The translations under genes were made by a program, and so were the position numbers. A stretch of 64,000 bases of DNA from Wenyingzhuangia gilva (GTDB taxonomy: Bacteria; Bacteroidota; Bacteroidia; Flavobacteriales; Flavobacteriaceae). Positions 36,250-46,300 of this stretch are shown piece by piece. The stretch is taken from positions 186,001 to 250,000 of the forward strand of contig NZ_JAUMIT010000006.1 of NCBI RefSeq assembly GCF_030519655.1. The letters are read 5' to 3'. Each line of letters starts with the position of its first letter. The first letter of the stretch is position 1. The notes below the pieces were generated by a model, which saw only the letters and a list, made by a program, of their open reading frames with translations, ran no database searches and was not told where the DNA came from.

Positions 36250-37266
36250 ATGAATTTCATTACGATATTAAGAATTTTACTTTTACCATTTTCAATTTTG
36301 TATGGAATTATTGTGTCTATAAGAAACTTATTATATGATTGCAGAATTTTAACCTCTACTTCTTTTGATATTCCTATTATTACGGTTGGGAATTTAAGTG
36401 TTGGGGGAACAGGAAAAACGCCACAAATAGAATATTTGGTTCGTTTGTTACAAGATGATTCACAAGTAGCGGTGTTGAGTAGAGGCTATAAAAGGAAATC
36501 AGAAGGATTTGTATTGGCTAATGAAAATACGACGGTTGAAGCATTAGGAGATGAACCTTTTCAATATCATCAAAAATTTTCTAAGATTGATGTTGCCGTC
36601 AATGGTGATAGGGTCGCTGGTGTAAAACAATTAATGATATTAAAACCTAAGACAAATTTAATTTTGTTAGATGATGCTTATCAGCACAGAAGAATAAAAG
36701 CAGGATACCAGATATTATTAACTTCTTATTCTGATTTGTATTATAAAGATTTTATGATGCCTACGGGTAATTTACGTGAGTTGTGGTGGGGTAAGAACAG
36801 AGCTGATGTGATTGTGGTAACCAAGTGTCCTTCAGATTTATCTAAAGAAGATCAAGAAAAAATTACAGCTAAAATACATCCATCACCTTCACAAAAAGTG
36901 TTTTTTAGTAGCATTGCCTATTCCCCAATTTTAAAAGGATATAAAGAAATTAAGCTAAAGGAATTACAGAATCAGAAAATAGTATTGGTTACAGGAATTG
37001 CAAAACCATCACCATTACTTTCTTATTTAAAAAATCAGGAAATTCAGTTTGAACATTTAAAGTTTCCAGATCATCATAATTTTACTGTTGATGAAATCAA
37101 TAAAATTCAACAAAAAGGAAAAGAATCAATAATTTTAACCACGGAAAAAGATTATGTTCGTTTAGAGAAGGATATCAAAAAACTCTTATACATTCCTATT
37201 GAAACCGTTTTTCTAAATAATAAAACTGCTTTTGATAAGGAAGTTTTAGCTTTTGTAAAGCGTTAA
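36250..37266 (+). CDS. lpxK: Tetraacyldisaccharide 4'-kinase
   Basis: LpxK phosphorylates the 4' position of the lipid A disaccharide precursor at the cytoplasmic face of the inner membrane. The N-terminal membrane-associated helix (about 1-28) is followed by the P-loop GNLSVGGTGKTP (about 47-58), then SRGYKRKSEGF, the GDEPFQ stretch, VNGDRVAGV, and LLDDAYQHR with the catalytic Asp pair and His. LTTEKDYVRL is near the C-terminus. At 338 residues it has a normal length. It is divergent from nif3 and its stop overlaps the convergent small gene by 4 bases. Confidence 0.96.
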   Translation: MNFITILRILLLPFSILYGIIVSIRNLLYDCRILTSTSFDIPIITVGNLSVGGTGKTPQIEYLVRLLQDDSQVAVLSRGYKRKSEGFVLANENTTVEALGDEPFQYHQKFSKIDVAVNGDRVAGVKQLMILKPKTNLILLDDAYQHRRIKAGYQILLTSYSDLYYKDFMMPTGNLRELWWGKNRADVIVVTKCPSDLSKEDQEKITAKIHPSPSQKVFFSSIAYSPILKGYKEIKLKELQNQKIVLVTGIAKPSPLLSYLKNQEIQFEHLKFPDHHNFTVDEINKIQQKGKESIILTTEKDYVRLEKDIKKLLYIPIETVFLNNKTAFDKEVLAFVKR

Positions 37267-37685
37267 TTTTGAGTTCTATCTTGAGCGGTTGTATTGATAA
37301 AATGTGGTGTAATGGTTTTGTTTTCTTCATCAACTTGTAAGAAAGCAGTTCCTAAATCTCCGCTATTCCATTTAGCATATTCCTCAGAATCACCAGCGAT
37401 GTAACATTTTAAATAATGATCATCTAATAAGTCTTCTATATTTCTAATGCTTAGATTTTTAGTTTTTTTTAGGGCTCTAGATACTTGAAAATAACTTTCT
37501 TTGGTAATGGCATTTAAGATGGCTAAAGCGTAATTGTCTCCATTTTGATGTGTAAAAATGGCATCGTTTTCATAGTGCGTTCTATACTCTAATATTTCAA
37601 CTTGCTCAAAAGCAACATTCGGTTCGTCTAATATGGCAATTTTACTAAGGGTATTATTGATGTAGTTTTCTACTTCTGTTTTCAT
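37263..37685 (-). CDS. Hypothetical protein, 140 residues
   Basis: I do not recognise this protein. It has no signal peptide, no membrane segment and only one Cys (CYIAGD). The sequence suggests a mixed alpha/beta globular cytosolic domain: an acidic N-terminal helix, a strand pair around VEILEYRTHYENDAIFTH, a helix SRALKKTKNLSIRN, and GDLGTAFLQVDEENKTITPHF near the end. Composition and codon use resemble the neighbours. It is on the - strand between lpxK and purM. A purM terminator lies just upstream, so it must have its own promoter, which I could not identify. Confidence 0.65.
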   Translation of the reverse strand: MKTEVENYINNTLSKIAILDEPNVAFEQVEILEYRTHYENDAIFTHQNGDNYALAILNAITKESYFQVSRALKKTKNLSIRNIEDLLDDHYLKCYIAGDSEEYAKWNSGDLGTAFLQVDEENKTITPHFINTTAQDRTQN

Positions 37686-37706
37686 TGTGTAATTAGATTT
37701 ATATAA

Positions 37707-37738
37707 AAAAAGCTATCTAAATACATAGATAGCTTTTT
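37707..37738 (-). terminator. Terminator after purM
   Basis: A perfect 13-bp stem (37707-37719 with 37726-37738, arm AAAAAGCTATCTA) has a 6-base loop and A/T runs on both sides, 19 bases after the purM stop. Confidence 0.88.
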
Positions 37739-37757
37739 AAATTTATAAGGTGTTTTA

Positions 37758-38945
37758 TTAGTAGTTAAAGATTCCAAATTCACTAGAAATTTCTAAAGAT
37801 TTGGTTCCTTCTGTTTTAGGATTTTCTACACGACCAATAATTTTTGCATTTACATTAAAGCTTTTAGAAATAGCAATAATATCACTAGCAATTTCAGCAG
37901 GTACATAAACTTCCATTCTGTGTCCCATATTAAATACTTGGTACATTTCTTTCCAATCTGTACCAGAATTTTCTTGTATCAATTTAAATAAAGGTGGTAC
38001 CTCAAACATGTTGTCTTTTACAATGTGTAAGTTTTCTACAAAGTGTAAAATTTTAGTTTGTGCTCCTCCAGAACAGTGCACCATTCCATGAATTTGTTCA
38101 GGTGTATATTTTTCCAATATTGCTTTGATAATAGGAGCATAAGTTCTTGTTGGAGATAATACCAATTTACCAGCATCAATAGGAGAATTTTCTACAGCAT
38201 CTGTCAATTTTGTGTTTCCAGAATACACTAATTCTTCAGGTACTGCAGCATCATAACTTTCAGGATATTTTTCAGCTAAATATTTGTGAAAAACATCATG
38301 TCTTGCAGAAGTCAATCCGTTAGATCCCATTCCACCATTGTATCCTTTTTCATAAGAAGCTTGACCAAAAGATTCTAATCCTACAATTACATCCCCTGGT
38401 TTTATGTTGGCATTGTTTACAACGTCACTACGTTTCATACGAGCGGTTACAGTAGAATCTACAATAATGGTTCTTACCAAATCACCCACATCAGCAGTTT
38501 CTCCACCTGTAGAATGAATTTTAACTCCGAAAGTTGCCAATTCGGCTAACAATTCTTCGGTACCGTTAATAATTTCAGAAATCACTGCTCCAGGAATTAA
38601 ATTTTTATTTCTTCCAATGGTTGATGATAACATAATATTATCTGTGGCACCTACACATAACAAATCATCAATATTCATGATTAAAGCATCTTGTGCAATT
38701 CCTTTCCAAACAGAAGTGTCTCCTGTTTCTTTCCAGTACATATAAGCCAAAGAAGATTTAGTTCCCGCCCCATCAGCATGCATAATCAAACAATAATCTT
38801 CATCGTTTGTTAAGTAATCAGGAACAATTTTACAGAATGCCTTAGGGAATAATCCTTTATCTACATTTTTAATTGCGTTGTGTACATCTTCTTTAGAAGC
38901 TGATACTCCACGTTGGCTATATCTTTTACTTACTTCAGAACTCAT
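37758..38945 (-). CDS. purM: Phosphoribosylformylglycinamidine cyclo-ligase (AIR synthase)
   Basis: This is the fifth step of purine synthesis: ATP-dependent closure of the imidazole ring of FGAM to give AIR. The PurM-fold motifs are present: MHADGAGTKSSLAYMY near the N-terminus, NIDDLLCVGATDNIM, STGGETADVGD, and MVHCSGGAQTK and NMGHRMEVYVP in the C-terminal half. The start chosen (MSSEVSKRYSQRG, 395 residues) is downstream of the longest possible ATG at 39017. A promoter -7 box lies at 38975-38982, inside the longer frame, so the upstream ATG would not be transcribed. The protein is longer than the E. coli enzyme (about 345), as in other Bacteroidota. Confidence 0.92.
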   Translation of the reverse strand: MSSEVSKRYSQRGVSASKEDVHNAIKNVDKGLFPKAFCKIVPDYLTNDEDYCLIMHADGAGTKSSLAYMYWKETGDTSVWKGIAQDALIMNIDDLLCVGATDNIMLSSTIGRNKNLIPGAVISEIINGTEELLAELATFGVKIHSTGGETADVGDLVRTIIVDSTVTARMKRSDVVNNANIKPGDVIVGLESFGQASYEKGYNGGMGSNGLTSARHDVFHKYLAEKYPESYDAAVPEELVYSGNTKLTDAVENSPIDAGKLVLSPTRTYAPIIKAILEKYTPEQIHGMVHCSGGAQTKILHFVENLHIVKDNMFEVPPLFKLIQENSGTDWKEMYQVFNMGHRMEVYVPAEIASDIIAISKSFNVNAKIIGRVENPKTEGTKSLEISSEFGIFNY

Positions 38946-38974
38946 ATGATAGTTTGTTGTTTTTAATGGTGGTG

Positions 38975-39009
38975 CAAATTTAGTTATTTGATTTTTATCT
39001 ACTGTCAAA
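38975..39009 (-). promoter_or_regulatory. Probable purM promoter
   Basis: On the - strand the sequence is TTTG, 23 bases, then TAAATTTG, about 30 bases before the chosen purM start. The spacing is longer than in the best local promoters but within the reported range for Bacteroidota. Confidence 0.55.
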
Positions 39010-39130
39010 AAAAGCAATAAGGTTTAAAACTGCTAAAAATCAGCTTTATTTGTGGTTTAACACAATAGTGATATTTTGATATTGTTAATTTTACACATGA
39101 TTTTTTACGAATTAGGGAAAAATAAATATT

Positions 39131-39148
39131 CTACGTAAAAATACGTAG
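39131..39148. promoter_or_regulatory. Inverted repeat upstream of the glutamine synthetase promoter (possible operator)
   Basis: CTACGTA-AAAA-TACGTAG is a perfect 7-4-7 inverted repeat that ends 8 bases before the -33 box. The place and symmetry suit a dimeric activator. No protein is known from this window to bind it. Confidence 0.45.
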
Positions 39149-39156
39149 TATTTCAA

Positions 39157-39186
39157 TTGTGCGTTCGAATAATTATTTTATATTTG
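39157..39186 (+). promoter_or_regulatory. Promoter of the glutamine synthetase gene
   Basis: TTG, exactly 19 bases, then TATATTTG; the -7 box ends 50 bases before the ATG. Confidence 0.82.
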
Positions 39187-39235
39187 CTTTCGTTAAGATA
39201 AAAAAAGAAACTTTTATTAAATATAATATTTTATT

Positions 39236-40252
39236 ATGGCTAAAATTAAATTAGAGTATATCTGGTTAGATGGTTACTTTCCAACTCAAAACTTAAGAAG
39301 TAAAACTAAAGTTGAGGAGCATGAAAACTTCCAAGGAACTTTAGAAGAAATCGGAAATTGGTCTTTTGATGGTTCATCTACTAAACAAGCTGAAGGAGGT
39401 TCTTCTGACTGTGTATTAGTACCTGTTGCTATTTATCCAGATCCTGCAAGAATCAACGGATGGTTAGTAATGACTGAAGTTTACAATGCTGATGGAACTC
39501 CACACGAGTCTAACGGACGAGCTACGATTGATGATGATAATGATGATTTCTGGTTTGGATTTGAGCAAGAATACTTTATCATGGATACTGAAACTGACTT
39601 ACCATTAGGATTCCCAAGAGGAGGATACCCTAAGCCACAGGGTATGTATTACTGTTCAGTTGGAGGTAGAAATACTCATGGTCGTGATTTAGTTGAAGAG
39701 CATGCTGATTTATGTATTGAAGCTGGATTGAACTTTGAAGGAATTAACCAAGAGGTTGCTTCTGGACAATGGGAATTCCAATTATTTGCAAAAGGAGCTA
39801 AGAAAGCCGGTGATGAAATTTGGATTGCAAGATATTTATTAGACCGTTTAACTGAAGGTCGTGGAATGTACATTGAGTACCACCCTAAGCCATTAGGAGA
39901 TACTGACTGGAACGGGTCTGGAATGCACGCTAACTTCTCTAACTCTGTATTAAGAACTTGTGGTTCTAAAGAAAAGTATGCTGAAATTTGTGAAGCTTTC
40001 CGTCCTTTCGTAAAAGAACACATTGAAGTATATGGAGAGTTTAACGAACAACGTTTAACTGGTAAGCACGAAACTGCGTCTATCAACCAATTCTCTTGGG
40101 GAGTTTCAGATAGAGGTGCATCTATCCGTATTCCAATTATCGCTGTAGAAAAAGGATACAAAGGATGGTTAGAAGACCGTCGTCCTGCTTCAAACGGAGA
40201 CCCATATAAAATTGCTGCTCGTATTATCAAAACGGTTAAAACTGTTGCATAA
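39236..40252 (+). CDS. Glutamine synthetase, type II (eukaryote-like)
   Basis: This enzyme forms glutamine from glutamate, ammonia and ATP in the cytosol. At 338 residues it is the short type II form, not the 470-residue type I or the 720-residue type III. Visible motifs are the N-terminal beta-grasp strand with NWSFDGSSTKQAEGGSSD, the metal-binding WFGFEQEYF, GINQEVASGQWEFQ, the GSGMHANFS ATP-site segment, and GVSDRGASIRIP with the substrate-binding Arg. No Tyr adenylylation loop of the GlnA I-beta type is seen. It is transcribed alone between a good promoter with a palindrome in front and a terminator. Confidence 0.95.
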   Translation: MAKIKLEYIWLDGYFPTQNLRSKTKVEEHENFQGTLEEIGNWSFDGSSTKQAEGGSSDCVLVPVAIYPDPARINGWLVMTEVYNADGTPHESNGRATIDDDNDDFWFGFEQEYFIMDTETDLPLGFPRGGYPKPQGMYYCSVGGRNTHGRDLVEEHADLCIEAGLNFEGINQEVASGQWEFQLFAKGAKKAGDEIWIARYLLDRLTEGRGMYIEYHPKPLGDTDWNGSGMHANFSNSVLRTCGSKEKYAEICEAFRPFVKEHIEVYGEFNEQRLTGKHETASINQFSWGVSDRGASIRIPIIAVEKGYKGWLEDRRPASNGDPYKIAARIIKTVKTVA

Positions 40253-40273
40253 TTACCAGCCTTATAATATTTT

Positions 40274-40304
40274 AAAAGCCCTGCATTTTGCAGGGCTTTT
40301 TTTG
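40274..40304 (+). terminator. Terminator after glutamine synthetase gene
   Basis: An 11-bp perfect stem (40274-40284 with 40290-40300, arm AAAAGCCCTGC) is followed by a T run. Confidence 0.9.
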
Positions 40305-40327
40305 TGATAAATAGTTATTTTTAAAAA

Positions 40328-41092
40328 ATGATGATTGCAATAATAGTTACTATAATTTTGGTGATGGGTATTTATAGTTACCAAAAAGACAAACCGAATA
40401 AGAAAGCAATAATTCCGGTTGATTTAGAGGAAATATTAGAGTCTAATGTTTTGTTTTATCAAAAACTTGAAAAAAAAGAGAAAGAACTTTTTAGAGTAAA
40501 GGTTAAAACATTTTTAAAAGAGGTTTATATAGATGCAGTTGGTTTTGAGTTAGAAACTCTAGATATTGTATTGGTAGCAGCAAGTGCAATTATTCCTGTT
40601 TTTTATTTTGATACATGGCAATACCGTAATTTGTCTTCGGTAATCATATATCCAGACAACTTTAATTCAGACTTAATGTATCGAGGCGACAATCGTGTAG
40701 TAGCAGGGATGATAGGATCTGGTAGGTATGAAAATCAAATGATTTTATCTCGAAAAGCTTTGCATCATGGATTTAAAAATAATACAGACAAAAGTAATAC
40801 GGCCATACATGAATTTGTTCATTTAATTGATAAATCGGATGGAATTGTAGATGGAGTTCCTAGTGCTTTGTTGACTAATGCTTATGTGATTCCTTGGTTA
40901 AAATTAATTCACCAAGAAATGGAAAGCATTAATAATGATACTTCAGATATTAGAGGTTATGGAGGAACCAATCAACAAGAGTTTTTTGCTGTGGCTGCTG
41001 AATATTTTTTTGAACGTCCAGATTTATTAAAACGCAAGCATCCTGAACTTTTTAAAATGATGGAAATGTGTTTTTGTAACACCAAAAAATAA
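40328..41092 (+). CDS. Zinc-dependent peptidase, MtfA-like (M90 family)
   Basis: A 254-residue protein with an N-terminal hydrophobic helix (about 2-16, IAIIVTIILVMGIYS) that should anchor it in the membrane. The conserved M90 catalytic domain follows. The zinc motif is H161-E162-F-V-H165, and GTNQQEFFAVAAEYFFERP provides the third ligand Glu. E. coli MtfA is a soluble peptidase that binds the repressor Mlc. Here the anchor and the lack of visible Mlc-type partners leave the target open. It starts about 25 bases after the glutamine synthetase terminator. Confidence 0.88.
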   Translation: MMIAIIVTIILVMGIYSYQKDKPNKKAIIPVDLEEILESNVLFYQKLEKKEKELFRVKVKTFLKEVYIDAVGFELETLDIVLVAASAIIPVFYFDTWQYRNLSSVIIYPDNFNSDLMYRGDNRVVAGMIGSGRYENQMILSRKALHHGFKNNTDKSNTAIHEFVHLIDKSDGIVDGVPSALLTNAYVIPWLKLIHQEMESINNDTSDIRGYGGTNQQEFFAVAAEYFFERPDLLKRKHPELFKMMEMCFCNTKK

Positions 41093-41171
41093 ACATATTT
41101 TTTTATAAGTGACCTTTGTTACCAATAGGTTTGTTGGCTCTAGATATCTTTATTTTATCAAATTAGGTAAT

Positions 41172-42824
41172 ATGAGATTTAGAATTATAGTAATAGGAGG
41201 TTTGTCAGCAGGTCCTTCTGCAGCAGCCAAAGCGAGAAGACAAAATGAGCATGCAGATATTAAATTATTCGAGAAATGTAAAAACATCAGTTACGCCACT
41301 TGTGGAATTCCTTATGCTTTGTCAGGAGTTATAAAAACAAGAGAAAAACTGCTTGTTGTAGAAGCAAATTTATTAAGAGAAAGGTTTAATATTGATGTAC
41401 ATTTAGAAGAAAAAGTTATAGATATTCTTCCTTTAGAACACAAAGTCATCACTACCAAAGGTGAATATTTTTATGATAAACTAATTTATACAGTAGGAGC
41501 TAAAACAGTTATTCCTCCTATTAAAAATATTGAAAAAGCCTTCAACTGGTCTGCTTGTAGAACATTAGAAGATTTTGATAAAATCACTCAAAAAGGAGTA
41601 CTTGATAAAGCAAATCATGTGACTATAATGGGAGCAGGTTTGATAGGTGTCGAGGTTGTTGAAAACTTAGTAGAATTAGGCAAAAAAGTTACCTTAATTG
41701 AAGGAGGTGATGGAGTTTTACCCATGTGGGAAAATAAATTTAGAAAGTTTGCTCAAAATACTTTAGAGGCTCATGGCGTAGAAGTCATTACAAATACTTT
41801 TGTCAAAGAATTTAATGTAGAACAAAATAAAATAGTTTCTATTCCTACTCCTTTAAAAGAAATCAAAACAGATTTTGTAATTATGAGTGTAGGAATTAAA
41901 CCCAACACAGAAATGTTAACTAGCAAGGGAGCTACGCACGTAAGAAATGGAGCGTTAAAAGTGAACGAAAAAATGGAAACTTCTTTGCCAGATATATATG
42001 CAGCGGGAGATTGTGCTAGTATTAAAAACACTTTAACCAATGAGCATGATTATTTGCCTCTAGGTACCCATTCTAACAAAGGAGGGAGAACTGCAGGAGC
42101 TAATGCAGCAGGAGGTAAAGAACTGTTTAAAGGAGGTTATAAAACAGCTATCATTCAAGTTTTTGAAAATACTTTAGGAAGAACTGGATTAAATCCAGAG
42201 TTTATGATAAAAAATGACATAGATTTTAAAACCAATCTTGTTATTGCTGGAGCGACTCCTAGTTATTATCCAAATCAAAAAGATATTATTATAGAAACGT
42301 ATTATGCTCCGCATACAGGTAAAATATTAGGCTGCGAAGCTTTTGGCGAACATGGTGTTGATAAACGAATTGATGTAATGAGTACTGCTATTTATGCAGG
42401 ATTAAGCATTCAAGATTTGTCAAATTTAGATCTGGCTTATGCACCACCTTTCTCACCGGCTAAAGATCCTATAGTAGTTACTGGTTTTGTAAGTTCAAAT
42501 GCTTATAAAGGAGGTTATGATGAAATTAGTGTTAATCATTTATATGATTTACTAATAAATGATTTGGAAGATAATTATCAAGTGGTAGATGTAAGAAACA
42601 AAGAAGAAATAGAGAAAACTTATATGATTCCAAAAGCAATTCATGTTGAATTAGACTCTATTAGGACTCAAGAATTATTAAATTTAGATAAGAATAAACC
42701 AACCATTGTTTATTGTGCCAAGGGAATAAGAGGTTATTTGTCTTATTTATTGTTAAAAGATAAAGGGTTTAATAATGTAAAAAACTTATCAGGAGGTTTT
42801 AACGTTTGGGACAAATTATATTAA
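41172..42824 (+). CDS. FAD-dependent CoA-disulfide-reductase-like protein with C-terminal rhodanese domain
   Basis: A pyridine-nucleotide disulfide oxidoreductase that uses a single active-site cysteine. The FAD-binding motif VIGGLSAGPSAAAKARR is N-terminal. Cys44 in YATCGIPY matches the redox Cys of CoA-disulfide and persulfide reductases. The NAD(P)H motif is MGAGLIGVEVVENL, and YAAGDCASI is the second FAD contact. A rhodanese domain (about 455-550) has catalytic Cys515 in VYCAKGIRGY, so it may handle persulfide sulfur. The start at 41172 (MRFRIIVIGG) is chosen because the alternative GTG at 41109 adds 21 unrelated residues before the FAD strand. The protein has 550 residues and is followed by a strong terminator. 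Confidence 0.88.
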   Translation: MRFRIIVIGGLSAGPSAAAKARRQNEHADIKLFEKCKNISYATCGIPYALSGVIKTREKLLVVEANLLRERFNIDVHLEEKVIDILPLEHKVITTKGEYFYDKLIYTVGAKTVIPPIKNIEKAFNWSACRTLEDFDKITQKGVLDKANHVTIMGAGLIGVEVVENLVELGKKVTLIEGGDGVLPMWENKFRKFAQNTLEAHGVEVITNTFVKEFNVEQNKIVSIPTPLKEIKTDFVIMSVGIKPNTEMLTSKGATHVRNGALKVNEKMETSLPDIYAAGDCASIKNTLTNEHDYLPLGTHSNKGGRTAGANAAGGKELFKGGYKTAIIQVFENTLGRTGLNPEFMIKNDIDFKTNLVIAGATPSYYPNQKDIIIETYYAPHTGKILGCEAFGEHGVDKRIDVMSTAIYAGLSIQDLSNLDLAYAPPFSPAKDPIVVTGFVSSNAYKGGYDEISVNHLYDLLINDLEDNYQVVDVRNKEEIEKTYMIPKAIHVELDSIRTQELLNLDKNKPTIVYCAKGIRGYLSYLLLKDKGFNNVKNLSGGFNVWDKLY

Positions 42825-43386
42825 AGAGAATTTAAAGTTAAATTTTACAAAAAACCACAACATTAATGTTGTGGTTTTTTGTTGTCTTTTTAAAAATATC
42901 TTACAGGATAAAAATTTTATTAGATGTTGGAATTATTTTAATACTCTTGAATTTTAAACTTTTAAACCGTTAATTTTTTTCTAGGAGGTAGAAAAAACTT
43001 TTATATTGTTAGTTGATTTTAAAATTGGAAGCCATTCAATTTAAAAGATGTTTGTTTAAAATATTGAGAAGCTACATCTTTTTTTGTGGATTCAAAATTA
43101 CTAAAAATTAAGGCTTCAGTCATGGAGTTTAAATTCAAATAGATAGAGAAATCTATCATCTTTTATATAATAAAAAAACAAAGACTTGATGTGAACTAAA
43201 TATTGTAGAAACTGTTTAAAAACAGTTGTTTACGATTATGGTTCCATGCTTTTGAAGTCTCAGTCCATTTAAAAGGAAGTTTTCAGAATTAGTTTTACAA
43301 CAAGCGAATAACAATTTTGGTTATTAAAACCTTAACGAATTGTTATGAAGTAAAACATAATTAATTATTAACTAAACAAATTAAAA
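42825..43386. other. Intergenic region before the first SusC/SusD pair
   Basis: This region of 562 bases opens with a terminator (42849-42880). The rest is AT-rich with no coding frame and presumably contains the HTCS-controlled promoter of the PUL. No TAnnTTTG box was found, consistent with a promoter that depends on an activator. The 18 bases at 43363-43380 (AATTATTAACTAAACAAA) recur at the same place before the second susC gene. Confidence 0.6.
42849..42885 (+). terminator. Terminator after the rhodanese-fused flavoprotein
   Basis: A 15-bp perfect stem (42849-42863 with 42866-42880, arm AAAAAACCACAACAT) has a TA centre, ending in T; 25 bases after the stop. Confidence 0.92.
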
Positions 43387-46300
43387 ATGGAGAAACTTAA
43401 ACTTTTATTATTAGCCTTAGTGCTATGTTTAACCACAACTTCATGGTCACAGGAAAAAGTGACGGGAGTTATAACAGACGCATATAGCATGCCTATACCT
43501 GGAGCCAATGTTATTATCAAAGGTACCTCCAAAGGAACCATTACAGATTTTGATGGTAATTATGAGTTGATGGTTAACAAAGGAGAAATTTTAGAAATAT
43601 CTTATATAGGTTACAAAACAAAGGAGATTACCTATAATGGAGAGTCTAAATTAAATGCAACTTTAGAAGAAACAAATACCCAGTTAGATGAAGTTGTTGT
43701 TGTTGGGTACGGTAAAGTAAAAAGAAAAGACGTTACTGGGGCTGTTGCTTCAATGAACTCTGAAGCTTTAGAAAAAACAAACAAAGTAGATGCTGTTTCA
43801 GCATTACAAGGACAAGCACCAGGGGTGGTAATTCAACGTACAGACAACAAGCCTGGTTCAGGAGGATTTAATATTCGTATTCGTGGAGCTAGTACTATTA
43901 ACTCCAATGATTCCAATGGTTTTAATCCTGGTCAAAACCCATTGTTTATTGTTGATGGAATTTTTGTTGATGACATTTCTTTTTTAAATCCAGCAGATAT
44001 AGAAAGAATGGATGTTCTTAAAGATGCCTCTGCTACGGCAATTTATGGGTCAAGAGGTAGTAGTGGTGTTGTTCTGATTGAAACTAAAAAAGGGAAATCA
44101 GGGAAACTTAAAATTAACTACAGTAATTATGTAGGGTTTAAACAAGCTTATCATTTGCCACCAATGTTTAATGCAAATCAATACGTACAATTTGTAAAAG
44201 AAGCAGCTGTAGGAAATGAGTTTTCTAAAACAAATGGAGATCTTAATTACAGAAGTGAAGATGTGGTGTTATCAGATTACTTTGATTCTGAAGAGCTACA
44301 AAATATAGCTGATGGAGTTGATACAGATTGGATAGATCTTATTCTTCACAATGGTTTTCAAACCAATCATACTCTTAATTTAACAGGAGGAACAGATCAA
44401 ACTAATTATGCATTAGGTTTGGCTTATACGTCTGATGAAGGTAATGTTAAAGGAGAAGATTTTGAAAGATATAATATTAGAGGGACTATTAGTAGTGATC
44501 TTACTAAATGGTTAAATGTTAGTACCAATAGTTATATAACCGTTGCTACTCAAAACGCGGGTAGTTTTGAGGCTTTAAGAAGCGCTTATCGATTAAAACC
44601 TATAGGTTCTGCATACAACGATGATGGATCATTAAAATTCTTTCCCATAGCTAAAGAAACTCAGATTTCTAATCCCCTATTTGAATCAGACAATATTACC
44701 AAAGAAACCAAGTATTTGCAATACATAGGAAATTTTGCTGTAAAACTTACACCTATTGAAGGGCTTACTGTTACGTCTAAATTTTCTCCAAACATTAAAT
44801 ACTCTAGGTATGGAGAGTACCGTGGATTGTATTCTAAATCCGTAAATGCTAATCCAGCTAACAGAAGAGCTCAGGTAGACAACTCTAACTATTATTCATA
44901 TTCTTGGGATAATATTTTTAATTATAAATTAGAAAAAGGGATTCATACTTTAGATATTACTGGGGTTTTCTCAAGATTTATGGAGCAAAAAGAAATGTAT
45001 TCAGCTCAGGTAAGAAACTTTACAACAGATGATTATTTATTTTACAACCAAGGAGCTGGTTTAAATATTAATAATGTATCAAGTTCATTCTCAAAACAAA
45101 CGTTAGAGTCTTATACTGCAAGGGTTAATTATGGTTTGATGGATAAATATTTATTAACTGTTACAGGTAGATATGATGGAGCTTCAGTTTTATCAGATAA
45201 AAACAAATGGGCGTTTTTCCCTTCTATAGCCTTGGCTTGGAAAATGGATGAAGAGGATTTTATGCAATCACAAAATGTTTTAACTACTTCTAAAGTTAGA
45301 TTAAGTTACGGACAAACAGGAAATAACGGTCAAGGAGGTGGATTATCACCATTAGGTTCTCAATCTTTGTTAGGTTCTAGTGCTACTTATATAAATGATT
45401 CAGCTTTGTCAACAGCCTATATTACTGGTTTGGCAAATGAAAATTTAACTTGGGAAAGAACAACAGAATTAAATTTAGGTTTTGATTTTGGATTCTTAAA
45501 CAATAGAATTAATGGATCAATTGATGTTTATAACAGAAAAAACACAGATATTATTTTTCAACTACCATTACAATTAGTGACAGGGTATGACAATACTTAT
45601 AAAAATATTGGAGAGTCCTCAAATAAAGGAATTGAAATTGGTTTGAACTCAACCAACATCAATACAGGTGATTTTAAATGGACCACCAACTTAAATTTTG
45701 CCTCAAATAAAAACAATTTAGATAAGTTATATAATAATGTTGAGGAAATTAATTTTAATGTAAGTGGAACAAACCTTATTCATAAAGTAGGAGAATCTAT
45801 AGGTTCTATATATGATTATGAATTTGTTGGTATTTGGCAACTTGATGAGGCTGCCGAAGCTGCTTCATATGGTCAACGTCCAGGTCAAGTAAGAGTAAAA
45901 GATATTAATAACGATGGTCAAATTACGCCAGAAGATAGAAAAGTAATCGGTCAAGTAACTCCTAAATGGACAGGAGGAATTACCAACACTTTTGATTATA
46001 AAGATTTCGATTTTTCATTCTTTGTTAATATTAGTCAAGGAAACAAGATGATGAGTAATTTTCATAACAGTATGTATGCCTATGATAATGAACCTTCACA
46101 AGCATTTAATGGGTATGATACAGATTACTGGACCCCAACAAATCCAACAAACAATTGGTATCAGCCAGGAAATGGAGGAACTTATCAAGGAGCTATTAAG
46201 TATAAAGATATTTCTTTTGTAAAAGTTGGATACATGACTTTAGGTTACTCTATTCCATCAAAATTATTAGAGAAATTTAAAATAGGAAGTTTAAGATTCT

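Noticed and set aside
38946-39017. Upstream ATG at 39017 as the purM start
   Set aside because: It would place a promoter -7 box inside the gene and adds 24 residues before the conserved N-terminus.
39676-40230. Open frame of 184 codons on the - strand inside the glutamine synthetase gene
   Set aside because: The + strand is a full, conserved enzyme; the antisense frame has no family features and no promoter.
41109-41171. GTG at 41109 as the start of the flavoprotein
   Set aside because: The FAD-binding strand should begin within a few residues of the start, which the ATG at 41172 provides.
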